Source: Dactylis glomerata (taxonomy: Eukaryota; Streptophyta; Magnoliopsida; Poales; Poaceae). Taken from it: 64,000 nucleotides of DNA. This document shows, piece after piece, positions 33,218-43,517 of this stretch (the first letter of the stretch is position 1; the number at the start of each line of letters is the position of its first letter). Made by a program: the position numbers and the translations under genes. The stretch covers positions 682,001 to 746,000 of the forward strand of contig QXEO01000382.1 of the NCBI GenBank assembly GCA_007115705.1, given 5' to 3'. The notes under the pieces are model-generated. The model was not told the DNA's origin. It saw only the letters and a list, made by a program, of their open reading frames with translations, and made no database searches.

Positions 33218-33568
33218 TTACTCCTTTGGCGGTGGTGGAACTTCATTGTTGTCGTACTTCCAAGGCAGAGGTCCTCCATCAAAGAAGGATGTCTCGGTCT
33301 CTTTCTTGTACTTGGCGACAAGCTCTTGATTAATCCTATAGATAATTTCCACCTCGCGTTCCGCCATCTTCTTGTATTTGAAAACTTCCTGTTCCAGTGC
33401 TTCCATCCTTGCTTCGAGACTCCCTTCTCCCTTGGGTCCTTGAACATCTTTAATCTGTAACTCCCCATCCTTGAGCGACAACTCCTTCAGATGCATCTTC
33501 AGTTCCCTCATATACGGATTGATGGAATTCGCAGGAGGGTTCTCTTTGGATGAACCAGACGAAGACAT
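33218..33568 (-). CDS. Small coiled-coil ORF of F, in the position of an env-like gene
   Basis: 116 residues from ATG 33568-33566 to the stop at 33218, sense to the element, 3' of pol. The N terminus is Ser-rich (MSSSGSSKENPPANSINPYM), followed by a long charged heptad-like helix (LKMHLKELSLKDGELQIKDV, then MEALEQEVFKYKKMAEREVE) and a proline end (NNEVPPPPKE). The frame stays open upstream to 33796 and there includes a hydrophobic run (YRFLVVFCFVLFLSGIALDL), but no ATG-led signal peptide is clear. Athila elements often carry an extra ORF here, sometimes called env-like; no envelope motif is seen, and the function is unknown. It may be shorter than related copies. Confidence 0.6.
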   Translation of the reverse strand: MSSSGSSKENPPANSINPYMRELKMHLKELSLKDGELQIKDVQGPKGEGSLEARMEALEQEVFKYKKMAEREVEIIYRINQELVAKYKKETETSFFDGGPLPWKYDNNEVPPPPKE

Positions 33569-33906
33569 TATAACTTCAAGGTCAAGGGCAATTCCTGACA
33601 GAAACAGCACGAAACAAAACACGACGAGAAAACGATATACAGACCTCGGGGACTCCGGGGGGTTAAATAGTCGAAAATTATACATCGAAACGAAGTCACA
33701 GGAGGAAACCGGGACGGAAAAGAGTTCCGAGGCGTTCTCACACGGGGGTGGCGCGGCCAGGGGTGGGCCCGTGCCACCCGTGTGTGAGACCCACACGGAC
33801 TTCTTTTCCTCCCCGTTTTCGTCTCGTGATTTTTCATATTTATTAAAAACAGCAAAAATATTAAAAGAAGAACTTTTCGCGAAACTTTTCTGACTAGAAC
33901 TGTTAC

Positions 33907-36900
33907 CTATTCGAAAACGAACTCTGCAGGTTCCTGCAGTTTGTCTTGGATGTAATCTTCCGGAGAAACTGTTTCAATAACATCAACATCTTCATTATAA
34001 GAATCTCCAGAAATATAATGTTTGAGTCTTTGCCCATTCACCACTTGTGTAGAATCATCTTTCAATGAAGCAATCTTAATAGCACCTGAGCGGTACACTT
34101 CCACAATAACATATGGTCCTTCCCATTTAGAAAGTAATTTACCTGCAAAAAATCTGAGACGAGACCTATACAATAGAACTTTCTCACCAACATGAAACTC
34201 TCTCTTAAGAATTCTCTTATCATGCCATTGCTTGACTTTCTCTTTGAAAAGTCTGGCATTCTCATACGCTTCGTTTCTCCACTCATCTAGAGAACTCAAA
34301 TCTAACAACCTCTTCTTACCGGCTAGTTTAAAATCTCTATTAAGCTCTCTCACTGCCCAAAAAGCTTTGTGTTCTAATTCTAAGGGCAAGTGACACGCTT
34401 TTCCGTAAACCATCTTATAAGGAGACATACCCATGGGATTCTTATAAGCTGTTCTATAAGCCCATAAAGCGTCATTTAACTTACTAGCCCAGTTTTTCCT
34501 AGATCTACTAACAGTCTTCTGCAAGATAGACTTAATCTCTCTATTTGAAAGCTCTACCTGCCCACTAGTTTGGGGATGATAAGCAGAAGCAATTCTATGA
34601 TTGACATCATACTTAGCAAGAGTCTTTCTAAAACTACCGTGAATAAAATGAGAACCTCCGTCAGTCATAAGATATCTAGGCACTCCGAACCTAGGAAAAA
34701 TAACATCCTTAAGCATTTTTAACGAAGTCTCACCATCGGCACTCTTTGTAGGTATGGCATCTACCCATTTAGTAACATAATCTACAGCAACAAGTATATG
34801 AGTATAGCCTCTTGAAGGAGGGAAAGGACCCATAAAGTCAAATCCCCAACAATCAAACGGTTCAATAACAAGAGTGTAATTCATAGGCATTTCATTGCGT
34901 CTAGAAATATTACCAACTCTTTGACATTCATCACAAGATAAAACGTACCTTCTGGCATCCTTAAAGAGGGTTGGCCAATAAAAACCTGATTGTAGAACCT
35001 TCTGTGCGGTTCTATCTCCAGCATGATGCCCTCCATAAGCACTGCTATGACATTTCCTTAATATCTCTTGTTGCTCATATTCTGGTACGCATCTTCTCAT
35101 GATACCATCAACTCCTTCTTTATATAAGTGTGGGTCATCCCAAAAATAATGCCTCAAATCATAGAAGAATTTTCTTCTTTGCTGAGCTGTAAAGGTCGGA
35201 GGCAAATACTTGGAAACAATAAAGTTAGCATAATCAGCATACCAAGGAAGGTCTCGTGAAGTTGCATTAATTGCAGCCAACTGTTCATTTGGGAAACTAT
35301 CATTAACAGGAATAGGATCAAAAGAAATGTTTTCCAATCTAGACAAGTTGTCAGCCACAGGATTTTCAGCACCTTTCCTATCTACGATATGCAAATCAAA
35401 CTCTTGTAAAAGCAACACCCATCTAATAAGCCTAGGCTTAGCATCCTTCTTAGTCATAAGATATCTAATAGCAGCGTGATCAGTATGAATAGTGACTTTA
35501 GAATCAACAATGTAAGATCTAAACTTATCACAAGCAAAAACAACAGCAAGAAACTCTTTCTCAGTAGTAGCATAATTCTTCTGAGCAGCATCAAGAGTCT
35601 TACTAGCATAATGAATAACATTCAACTTATTATCTATGCGCTGTCCAAGAACAGCTCCAACAGCAAAATCACTAGCATCGCACATAATTTCAAAAGGTAA
35701 ATTCCAATCAGGTGGTTGAACAATAGGTGCAGTAGTTAAAGCCTTCTTAAGAGTTTCAAAAGCTTCCTTACAATCATCATCAAAGACGAATGGTACATCC
35801 TTTTGAAGAAGATTGGTAAGAGGCTTTGAAATCTTAGAGAAATCTTTAATAAACCTCCTATAGAAACTAGCATGACCAAGAATACTACGAATACCTTTAA
35901 CATCTCTTGGACATGGCATTTTCTCAATTGCCTCCACTTTTGCTCTGTCAACTTCAATACCTCTTTCAGAGATTTTATGTCCAAGGACAATTCCTTCATT
36001 CACCATAAAGTGGCATTTCTCCCAATTAAGAACAAGGTTAGTTTCTTCACATCTCTGCAAAACTTTATCAAGGTTGTGCAAACAATTATCAAAAGAAGTT
36101 CCATAGACGGAGAAATCGTCCATGAAGACCTCCACAATTTCTTCACAAAAGCCATGAAAAATAGCAGACATGCATCTTTGAAAAGTAGCAGGAGCATTGC
36201 ATAAACCAAATGGCATACGTCTATAAGCATAAGTTCCATAAGGACAAGTAAAAGTGGTTTTCTCTTGATCATCCTTCTTAACAGCAATTTGAGAAAAACC
36301 AGAATAACCATCAAGGAAGCAAAAATGAGTCTTCTTAGACAACCTTTCTAGCATTTGATCTATAAACGGTAAAGGGTAATGATCTTTCTTAGTAACTTTG
36401 TTTACCTTCCTATAATCAATGCACATTCTATAACCAACAACTACCCTTTGAGGAATAAGCTCGTTATTCTCATTAGGTACAACAGTCATACCTCCTTTCT
36501 TAGGAACACAATGAACAGGACTAACCCATCTACTATCAGCAATAGGATAAATAATACCAGCATCAAGGAGTTTTAATACCTCATTTCTTACCACATCCTT
36601 CATCTTGGGAATTAAGCGGCGTTGATGCTCTACAACTGGCTTCGCGTCTTTCTCCATATTAATGGCATGCTGACATAAAGTGGGAGAAATCCCTTTTAAA
36701 TCATCAAGAGTATATCCCATAGCTCCTCGGTGTTTCCTCAATATCTCCAATAATCTTTCTTCTTCCTTTCCTGAAAGTTTAGAACTAATAATAACAGGAT
36801 ATATTTTCTTATCATCAATATAAGCATATTTGAGGTCATCAGGCAAAGGTTTTAATTCAAACACAGGATCTTCTCTAGGCGGCAAAGTAGTGCCAAGATC

Positions 36901-38643
36901 CTCCACAGGTAGATTATGCTTGAGTAATGGTGGTTGACGAAGAAGAATGTCGTCAATTTCTTCTCTTTCCTTGCTAAATACATCACTTTCGTGATCTTCC
37001 ATGAATTGCTGCAAGGCATTATTAGGGGCAAGAGCAATAGAAGCAAGCTGCTCAACTCGAAAATTTTCATTAGGCGTGTCATTTTCATAAGAAGTCTTAG
37101 CAAACTTGGAAAAATTAAACTCATAAGACTCTCCATTAAACTTAGTAAAAAATTTCTCTTTCTTACAATCTATTATGGCGCCACAAGTGTTCAAAAAGGG
37201 TCTACCAAAAATAATAGGACAAGTTTTACTAGCCTCCTTACCTAGTACTAGAAAATCAGTTGGGTATTTAGTCTTACCACATAGAACTTCCACATCTCGA
37301 ACAATTCCAAGAGGCCAAACAGTCTCTCGGTTAGCAAGCTGAACAACCACATCAATATCTTCAAGTTCACAAGCGCCAATCTCGTGCATGATTTCTTTAT
37401 AAAGCTCTAAGGGAATAGCACTTGCACTAGCACCAATATCACATAAACCATAATAGCAATGATCTCCAATCCTGACAGAAATAACAGGAACACTTGCTTT
37501 CCTGTGCTTTTTAGGATGCGAGAGAATGTTAGAAGCATCTTCACAAAAAAGAATATATTCATCTCCTACATCTTTAGTAACAAGATCTTTTAATATAGCA
37601 ACAGGAGACTTAATAGTAATTTGCTCATCAGGCTCTGCAGCTTTCTTAGTACTTTTATTAGACACACTTACCAATGTAGAATACTTTTTTACCTTAGCAG
37701 GGAAAGGTGTCTTCTCAATATAAGGTTCAGGAATGATGCTATCAACCATACAAACTTCTGTAGCTGCAGCAGGTATATGACTAATAGAATCTTTGTAAGG
37801 CGCATGATATTTGTTCCAATCTTTCTTTGGAACATCAATATAAGAGGCAAAGGCCTTAAGACAATTAGCAAGTATTTGGGAATCAAGACCATAAGCAGCG
37901 CTAACACTATGAAAGTCATCGGTTCCCATAAAAGATTTAATGCATTCATAATCATAGTTTATACCTGACTTCCTACCTTTGTCGTTTTCCCAACCTTCAG
38001 CATTCTCTTTTATACGGTCAAGAAGTTTCCACTTGGCATCTTCTTTCATATGAGTGAATGATCCAAAACAAGAAGCATCCAAATAATCCTTATCAGGAAG
38101 AGTAAGCCGCGCATAAAAATTATCAATAACAATATTATTGGGGAGCTCATGAATGGGGCATTTGAGCATTAGTAACTTCAATCTCCCCCACGCTTGGGCA
38201 ATACTTTCTCCATCATGAGGCCAAAAATTATATATCTTGTTACGGTCTTTATGAATTTCACTTGGAGGATAAAACTTGGAATAAAACAGAGGCATAATAT
38301 CCTCCCATGCCATAGATGGACCATCTTGGAGTAGTCGATACCACTCTTCAGCTCTGCCTTTCAATGATATAGAGAATAATTTCTTCTTGACCTGGCTTGG
38401 TGAAATACCTGCACACCTGAACAACTCGCATAATTCATGTATAAACAATAAGTGATCACCCGGATGGACAGTTCCATCTCCTGAATAGCAGTTATCCATA
38501 ATACGCCCAACAATTTTCATAGGTATTTTAAAAGGATCAATTTCAGCAGGCGGTGGCGGTGGTGGTTCCTCCGCATGTGCAGCAGCAGCAGTAGCAGTAG
38601 TAGATGTGTTTCCAAATAGGAAACCAAATGGAGAGTTCTCCAT
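33907..38643 (-). CDS. gag-pol polyprotein of F, intact
   Basis: 1578 residues from the ATG at 38643 (MENSPFGFLFG). Counting from the frame start 11 codons upstream: capsid at about 47-280 (HPGDHLLFIHELCELFRCAG, SLKGRAEEWYRLL, GESIAQAWGRLKLLMLKCPI); aspartic protease at about 395-520 with DIGAS in place of DTGA and IIFGRPFLNTCGAIID; reverse transcriptase at about 680-910 with DYRKVNKVTKKDHYPLP, FLDGYSGFSQIAV, MPFGLCNAPATFQRCM and FMDD as the YxDD box; RNase H at about 990-1110 (CDASDFAVGAVLGQ, TEKEFLAV, HTDHAAIRYL); integrase with an HHCC finger (HH at 1217, CDEC at 1248) and D1280, D1339, E1375 (DDE, 35 residues between the last two); and a C-terminal GPY/F-type module (SKWEGPYVIVEVYRSGAI). 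No chromodomain and no CCHC knuckle is visible. All catalytic residues are present and the frame is open, so the protein could be active. Confidence 0.93.
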   Translation of the reverse strand: MENSPFGFLFGNTSTTATAAAAHAEEPPPPPPAEIDPFKIPMKIVGRIMDNCYSGDGTVHPGDHLLFIHELCELFRCAGISPSQVKKKLFSISLKGRAEEWYRLLQDGPSMAWEDIMPLFYSKFYPPSEIHKDRNKIYNFWPHDGESIAQAWGRLKLLMLKCPIHELPNNIVIDNFYARLTLPDKDYLDASCFGSFTHMKEDAKWKLLDRIKENAEGWENDKGRKSGINYDYECIKSFMGTDDFHSVSAAYGLDSQILANCLKAFASYIDVPKKDWNKYHAPYKDSISHIPAAATEVCMVDSIIPEPYIEKTPFPAKVKKYSTLVSVSNKSTKKAAEPDEQITIKSPVAILKDLVTKDVGDEYILFCEDASNILSHPKKHRKASVPVISVRIGDHCYYGLCDIGASASAIPLELYKEIMHEIGACELEDIDVVVQLANRETVWPLGIVRDVEVLCGKTKYPTDFLVLGKEASKTCPIIFGRPFLNTCGAIIDCKKEKFFTKFNGESYEFNFSKFAKTSYENDTPNENFRVEQLASIALAPNNALQQFMEDHESDVFSKEREEIDDILLRQPPLLKHNLPVEDLGTTLPPREDPVFELKPLPDDLKYAYIDDKKIYPVIISSKLSGKEEERLLEILRKHRGAMGYTLDDLKGISPTLCQHAINMEKDAKPVVEHQRRLIPKMKDVVRNEVLKLLDAGIIYPIADSRWVSPVHCVPKKGGMTVVPNENNELIPQRVVVGYRMCIDYRKVNKVTKKDHYPLPFIDQMLERLSKKTHFCFLDGYSGFSQIAVKKDDQEKTTFTCPYGTYAYRRMPFGLCNAPATFQRCMSAIFHGFCEEIVEVFMDDFSVYGTSFDNCLHNLDKVLQRCEETNLVLNWEKCHFMVNEGIVLGHKISERGIEVDRAKVEAIEKMPCPRDVKGIRSILGHASFYRRFIKDFSKISKPLTNLLQKDVPFVFDDDCKEAFETLKKALTTAPIVQPPDWNLPFEIMCDASDFAVGAVLGQRIDNKLNVIHYASKTLDAAQKNYATTEKEFLAVVFACDKFRSYIVDSKVTIHTDHAAIRYLMTKKDAKPRLIRWVLLLQEFDLHIVDRKGAENPVADNLSRLENISFDPIPVNDSFPNEQLAAINATSRDLPWYADYANFIVSKYLPPTFTAQQRRKFFYDLRHYFWDDPHLYKEGVDGIMRRCVPEYEQQEILRKCHSSAYGGHHAGDRTAQKVLQSGFYWPTLFKDARRYVLSCDECQRVGNISRRNEMPMNYTLVIEPFDCWGFDFMGPFPPSRGYTHILVAVDYVTKWVDAIPTKSADGETSLKMLKDVIFPRFGVPRYLMTDGGSHFIHGSFRKTLAKYDVNHRIASAYHPQTSGQVELSNREIKSILQKTVSRSRKNWASKLNDALWAYRTAYKNPMGMSPYKMVYGKACHLPLELEHKAFWAVRELNRDFKLAGKKRLLDLSSLDEWRNEAYENARLFKEKVKQWHDKRILKREFHVGEKVLLYRSRLRFFAGKLLSKWEGPYVIVEVYRSGAIKIASLKDDSTQVVNGQRLKHYISGDSYNEDVDVIETVSPEDYIQDKLQEPAEFVFE

Positions 38644-38728
38644 AGCAGAACAAAAATAAAAGACAAAATAAAACAATACTCACAGTGACGGTTACCTTTA
38701 CTAATTCCACTCATCAATAGCGCTACAC

Positions 38729-38746
38729 TCCCCGGCAACGGCGCCA
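38729..38746 (-). other. Primer-binding site of F (tRNA-Asp)
   Basis: Perfect 18-mer TCCCCGGCAACGGCGCCA on the plus strand, 11 bases from the LTR. Confidence 0.9.
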
Positions 38747-38757
38747 GAAAATAGTCT

Positions 38758-40269
38758 TGATGACCCACAAGTATAGGGGGTGTATCATAGTACTTTCGAT
38801 AAATAAGAGTGTCGAACCCAACGAGGAGCAGAAGGTGTTGATGAGTAGTTTTGATCAAGGAATCACTGTAAATACTAGCAAACAGGTTTTCAGGAGTATT
38901 TGGTAATACGAGTAAATAGAGTGCGAGTAAATAGAAGACAGTAGTAACAATTGCAGCAAGTGGCCCAATCCTTTATTCAGCAAAGGACAAGCCGGTTGTG
39001 TTCTTATAATAACCAAACGTTCTCGAGGACACACGGGAGGTTTCTGTCAAGAGCTTTCGCTTCATAGAGCCAATAGTATTTATTGATTTGGTAAGTGTTA
39101 TGGGGGTGAACCTGTGCTAGCGCACTACCCTTACTAGGATAAATACACACTTGTGATTATACCCCTTGCAAGCATCCGCAAATACAAGAAAGTAATTAAG
39201 ATAAATCTAACCACAGCCTTAAACTCTAGGATCCTACGCTCCCTGGTGCAATGGTTTCCCAATGGAGGTTTAGGTTTCTGTCACTCCAGCAACCCCACAA
39301 TTGGTAGCCAAATACACAATGCATCTCACTAGGCCCATAAATGGTGAAGTATCATGTAGTCGACGTTCACATGACACCACTAGTGAAATAGCACCACAAC
39401 AATATCAAACCATTAAATATTTCTCAACAATAATTCACTACTAACATCTTGACTTCTCCCATGTCCTCAAGAACTAAACGAACTACTCACAAGACATCAT
39501 ATGGATCATGATCAGAGGTGAAATAATGGTAAATAACAATCTGGACATAAACCTTAATTCAATGGTTCCACTCAATAGCATCAACTACAAGAGTAATCAA
39601 CACCGGGAAAGTTTCCCCTATGAATATAACAAGATCCAACTCAAGATGTTACAGCGGGATGGCGAGGTGATGGTGGAGATGAAGGTGCTGGTGATGGAGA
39701 TGATGATGATGATGATCCCGATGAAGTCCGGTGCGATGATGATGACGATGGCGACGATCTCCCCTCTCCGGGAAGGAATTTCCCCGGCAGATTTCTCTCT
39801 GCCGGAGAGCTTTCTCTCTCTGGTGTTCTCCGCCCCGCAGAGGCGGCTGTGTCTAACTCTGAACCCCCCCCCTTGACTTAGGTTTTCGGGGACGATGATG
39901 TACGCGAAGGGGCGAGACCAGAGGTGGGCCAGGGCCCCCTCACACAAGGCTGGCGCGGCTAGGGGGCTGGCCGCGCCGCCCTAGCGTGTGGGCCAGCCCT
40001 AGCCCCTCTCGACTCCTCCTTCTGGCTCCGTGAGTCTTCTGGGAAATTATAATTTCTGGGTATTTTTCTGGAATTTTCCTGATCTTCAAAATATGGTCTC
40101 CTGATGGTCCTTTTTCCAGCAGATTCCTGACTCCGGCAGCAGCTCCTCCGATGATCATCAAACATGTGAAAGCAAAGGAAATAACATAAGTATCATGTCT
40201 AAATATGAAATATATCAATGAATAACAGTAAATTATGATACAAAATAGTGATGCAAATTGGACGTATCA
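38758..40269 (-). repeat. Right (5') LTR of F
   Basis: 1512 bp, pairs with 30012-31522; followed by the duplication GATCA. Confidence 0.92.
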
Positions 40270-40274
40270 GATCA

Positions 40275-41136
40275 CTACGAGATTTACTCTGGGCATTACA
40301 ACAAAATACATAGACCGCCATCCAACTGCATCTATGACTAATAATCCACTTATGGCGAATCAATCCGAGACCTCCACAAGTATTAAGTTGCGAACAACAG
40401 ATAATTGCATTAAGCAAAGTGTGTAATGTAAACAAAGCATATGCCCTTGAGCATATGAATGTTGTTTTCTCCCTAGTAGCAATAGCACATCTACAACCTT
40501 AGAGGTTTCTGTCACTCCCCCAGGTTAAATAGAGGCATGAACCCACTATCGAGCATAAATACCCCCTCTTGGAGTCACTAGCAACTACTCGGCCAAGATA
40601 GCTACAAACAACGGAGAGCATGCAAGATCATAAACAACATAGAGATAACATAAGATATAATTCAGTATAGCAACTCAATCATAACACCAATATTCATCGG
40701 ATCCCAACAAACCAAATATGTAGAATTACATAACGGTGATCTCAATCATGTAGGGCAGCTCATGAGATCTAAACATGAAGCACATGGTGGAGAAGACAAC
40801 CATCTAGCTACTGCTATGGACCCATAGTCCAAGGTAGACTACTCACTCATCGCTCCGGAGGCAAGCATGGCGATGAAGAAGACCTCCGGTGGCGATTCCC
40901 CTCTCCGGCAGGGTGCCGAGAAGAGCTTCAGGACCCTCCCGATCTTCGGGTCGATGGCGGCGGCGGATCGCGATGTGTTCTGGAAAAGTGATCGGGTACT
41001 TAGGTTTTTCCCGTCGGGGGTCTTTATAGGCGAAGGGGCGATGTCAGAGGTGGAGCCAGGTGGCCTCACACCAGGGCGGCATGGGCCAGGCCCTGGCCGC
41101 GCCGGCCTGGTATATGGGGCCCCTGTGGCTCCCCTC
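40275..41136 (-). repeat. Right LTR of G, second segment
   Basis: Continues G's LTR from the point where F entered to the point where B entered. Open frames here (for example beginning MAMKKTSGGDS) are LTR sequence, not genes. Confidence 0.85.
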
Positions 41137-42733
41137 TGATACGTCTCAAACGTATCTATAATTTTTGATGCTCCATGCTTGTTTTTACACCATTTGCCTA
41201 TTGTTTCGTTACACTTAGTGGTACTTTTATGCATTTTCCGGAACTAACCTATTAACAAGCGCCACAGTGCCAGTTTCCTATTTTTGGCTGTTTTTGTGTT
41301 TCAGAAGTGATACACAGGAAATATTCTCGGAATTGGACGAAACAAGTTCCTGAAGTATTATTTTACCTGGAAGCTTCCAGAGATCCGAAGAAGTGTCGGA
41401 GGGGGGCCACCAGGGCCCCACACAAGGGGGTGGCACGGCCAGGCCCCTGGCCGCGCCGGGCCCACGTGAGGGAGCCTGGCTCCACCTCTGATGACGCCCC
41501 TTCGCCTATAAGTACCCCCCGACGAGAAAAACCTAAGTGCCCGATCAGATTTCCAGAACACATCGCGATCCACCGCCGCCGTCGACCCGAAGATCGGGAG
41601 GGTCCAGAAGCTCTTCCCGGCACCCTGCCGGAGAGGGGAATCGCCACCGGAGGTCTTCTTCATCGCCATGCTTGCCTCCGGAGCGATGAGTGAGTAGTCT
41701 ACCTTGGACTATGGGTCCATAGCAGTAGCTAGATGGCTGTCTTCTCCACCATGTGCTTCATGTTTAGATCTCATGAGCTTCCCTACATGATTGAGATCAC
41801 CGTTATGTAATTCTATGATGTTGGTTTGTTGGGATCCGATGAATATTGGTGTTTATGATTAAGTTGCTGTACTGAATTATATCTTTTGTTATCTCTATGT
41901 TGTTTATGATCTTGCATGCTCTCCGTTGTTAGTAGCTATCTTGGCCGAGTAGTTGCTAGTGACTCCAAGAGGGGGTATTTATGCTCGATAGTGGGTTCAT
42001 GTCTCTATTTCACCTGGGGGAGTGACAGAAACCTCTAAGGTGGTAGATGTGCTGTTGCTACTAGGGAGAAAACAACATTCATATGCTCAAGGGCATATGC
42101 TTTGTTTACATTACACACTTTGCTTAATGCAATTATCTGTTGTTCGCAACTTAATACTTTTGGGGTGTTCGGATTGATATCCCCGGGAGTGGATTATTAG
42201 TCATAGATGCAGTTGGATGGCGGTCTATGTATTTTGTTGTAATGCCCAGAGTAAATCTCATAGTGATCTTCTTGACATATCACGTTATCTCTATTCTATC
42301 AATTGCCCAACTGTAATTTGTTTACCCAGCATGTTATTTTATCTATGGAGAGACACCACTAGTGAACTGTGGACCCCGGTCCTATTTTAATCATATTGCT
42401 ATCACATGTTTACTTTTCCCGCACTGTTTACTTTACTCGCATATTATTACTGGTTTCCACTCGATACGCTCATAACCTTTGTTTCAAGCAAACCGGTGAG
42501 ATTGACAACCTCATCGCAAGTTGGGAGCAAAGTATTTGTTTGTGTGTGTGCAGGTTCCATATCACCTTCAGTCGTCACCGTCTCTCCTCTCCTAACCGAT
42601 ATTAAACCTTGGTTTCTTAACTGAGGGAAAACTAGCTGCTATACACATCATACCTTCCTCTTGGGGTTCCCAACGGGCTGGTCATTCACCACGCACAAGG
42701 ACTGTCTGCTTGCACGTCAATCACACGCTAGCA
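41137..42733 (+). repeat. Left LTR of B
   Basis: TGATACGTCTCAAACG to ACACGCTAGCA, 1597 bp. A TATA-like CCTATAAGTA lies at about 41504. A patch at about 42160-42192 differs strongly from every other copy in the window. Confidence 0.9.
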
Positions 42734-42743
42734 GCTCTTTTTC

Positions 42744-42761
42744 TGGCGCCGTTGCCGGGGA
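42744..42761 (+). other. Primer-binding site of B (tRNA-Asp)
   Basis: TGGCGCCGTTGCCGGGGA, 10 bases after the LTR. Confidence 0.9.
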
Positions 42762-42923
42762 GGAAGAGAAGACTTCTGCGAGGGGAGTTCTTCGCACACA
42801 CATTCTTTACTTTGTTATTTGTTTTGCTTTACTTTATTTATTTTACCTGCATTGCTTTTATATCAAAAACCCAAAAAAAAATTAGAATCCTTGGTAGTTG
42901 TTATTTCTTTACTTTAGTTTATC

Positions 42924-43517
42924 ATGCTGTTCCCTGAGTTCGTTCTGGAGGACCTCTCAGTAGGTAGTGGTTCAATTATTGGCAAAAGTAACATTGAGGA
43001 GTTCTTTAATCACATTAGTATGCATGAGGAAGTTGAGGAAAATTCTTGGGTTGAGCTTTCTCCTAGTATTGAAGTTGCTTCTGTTTATTTAATTGACATG
43101 TTGGAAACTAGGTTTGCTAGTCTTAATCCTTTTATGCAATATATGTTCCTTAAGCTTCATGAAATTGAGGATCCCGAAAAGAAGGCTTTTATCTTGGAAA
43201 CTTTGCGCCTAGAATTTAAGGATGTCGTTATTGAAGCTAGAAAGGTTCTTAAATGTTTTAATAAACTCGGTTCGCCTATAAAGGTTATTGATACTCATGA
43301 TGAGGAGGCCGAAATACCTATACCTTGCAAGCTTTTGGGATTGAATGATGCCTTCGAAAATAATTTTGCCTGGATTTGTCCTGAAAATCTTTTTGATGAG
43401 AATAGTGTACCAAAGCATGATCACAAAGGGTTTTCAAAAACTTATGTGGATGAAATACAATGCCTTATTGACAAGACCTCTTCTGTTGATCTTAATGCTT
43501 CTTCTGAAGGTACTTGA
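42924..43517 (+). CDS. 197-residue ORF of unknown function in element B
   Basis: ATG 42924 to TGA 43515-43517. The protein is acidic and predicted mostly helical, with no cysteine knuckle, protease triad, or polymerase motif. It begins MLFPEFVLEDLSVGSGS and has a charged middle (KLHEIEDPEKKAFILETLRL). It occupies the site that holds gag-protease in element G: the leaders match, and both ORFs end in a similar stretch (LNASSEGT here, LDASSLDVT in G) just before the same 3' UTR. It is the only coding capacity of B. It could be a highly diverged remnant of another retroelement ORF; no function can be assigned. Confidence 0.65.
   Translation: MLFPEFVLEDLSVGSGSIIGKSNIEEFFNHISMHEEVEENSWVELSPSIEVASVYLIDMLETRFASLNPFMQYMFLKLHEIEDPEKKAFILETLRLEFKDVVIEARKVLKCFNKLGSPIKVIDTHDEEAEIPIPCKLLGLNDAFENNFAWICPENLFDENSVPKHDHKGFSKTYVDEIQCLIDKTSSVDLNASSEGT

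Larger units (their letters stand above)
30012..40269 (-). mobile_element. Element F: complete autonomous Athila-lineage Ty3/Gypsy retrotransposon
   Basis: 10,258 bp, flanked by GATCA (30007-30011 and 40270-40274). LTRs 30012-31522 and 38758-40269, primer site 38729-38746, uninterrupted gag-pol frame, an extra ORF at 33218-33568, and a G-rich polypurine tract at 31523-31540. LTRs differ by about 10 substitutions and one 1-2 bp indel by eye (about 0.7%), so it is young, and every part needed for movement is present. Confidence 0.93.

Noticed and set aside
38729..38746. tRNA-Asp-like 3' end sequence as a tRNA gene
   Set aside because: Only the terminal 18 bases occur, always next to an LTR; it is a primer-binding site. 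No full tRNA cloverleaf was seen in the window.
40867..41139. Frames starting MAMKKTSGGDS in several places
   Set aside because: They lie inside LTRs, in either orientation relative to the element, and recur only because LTRs recur.
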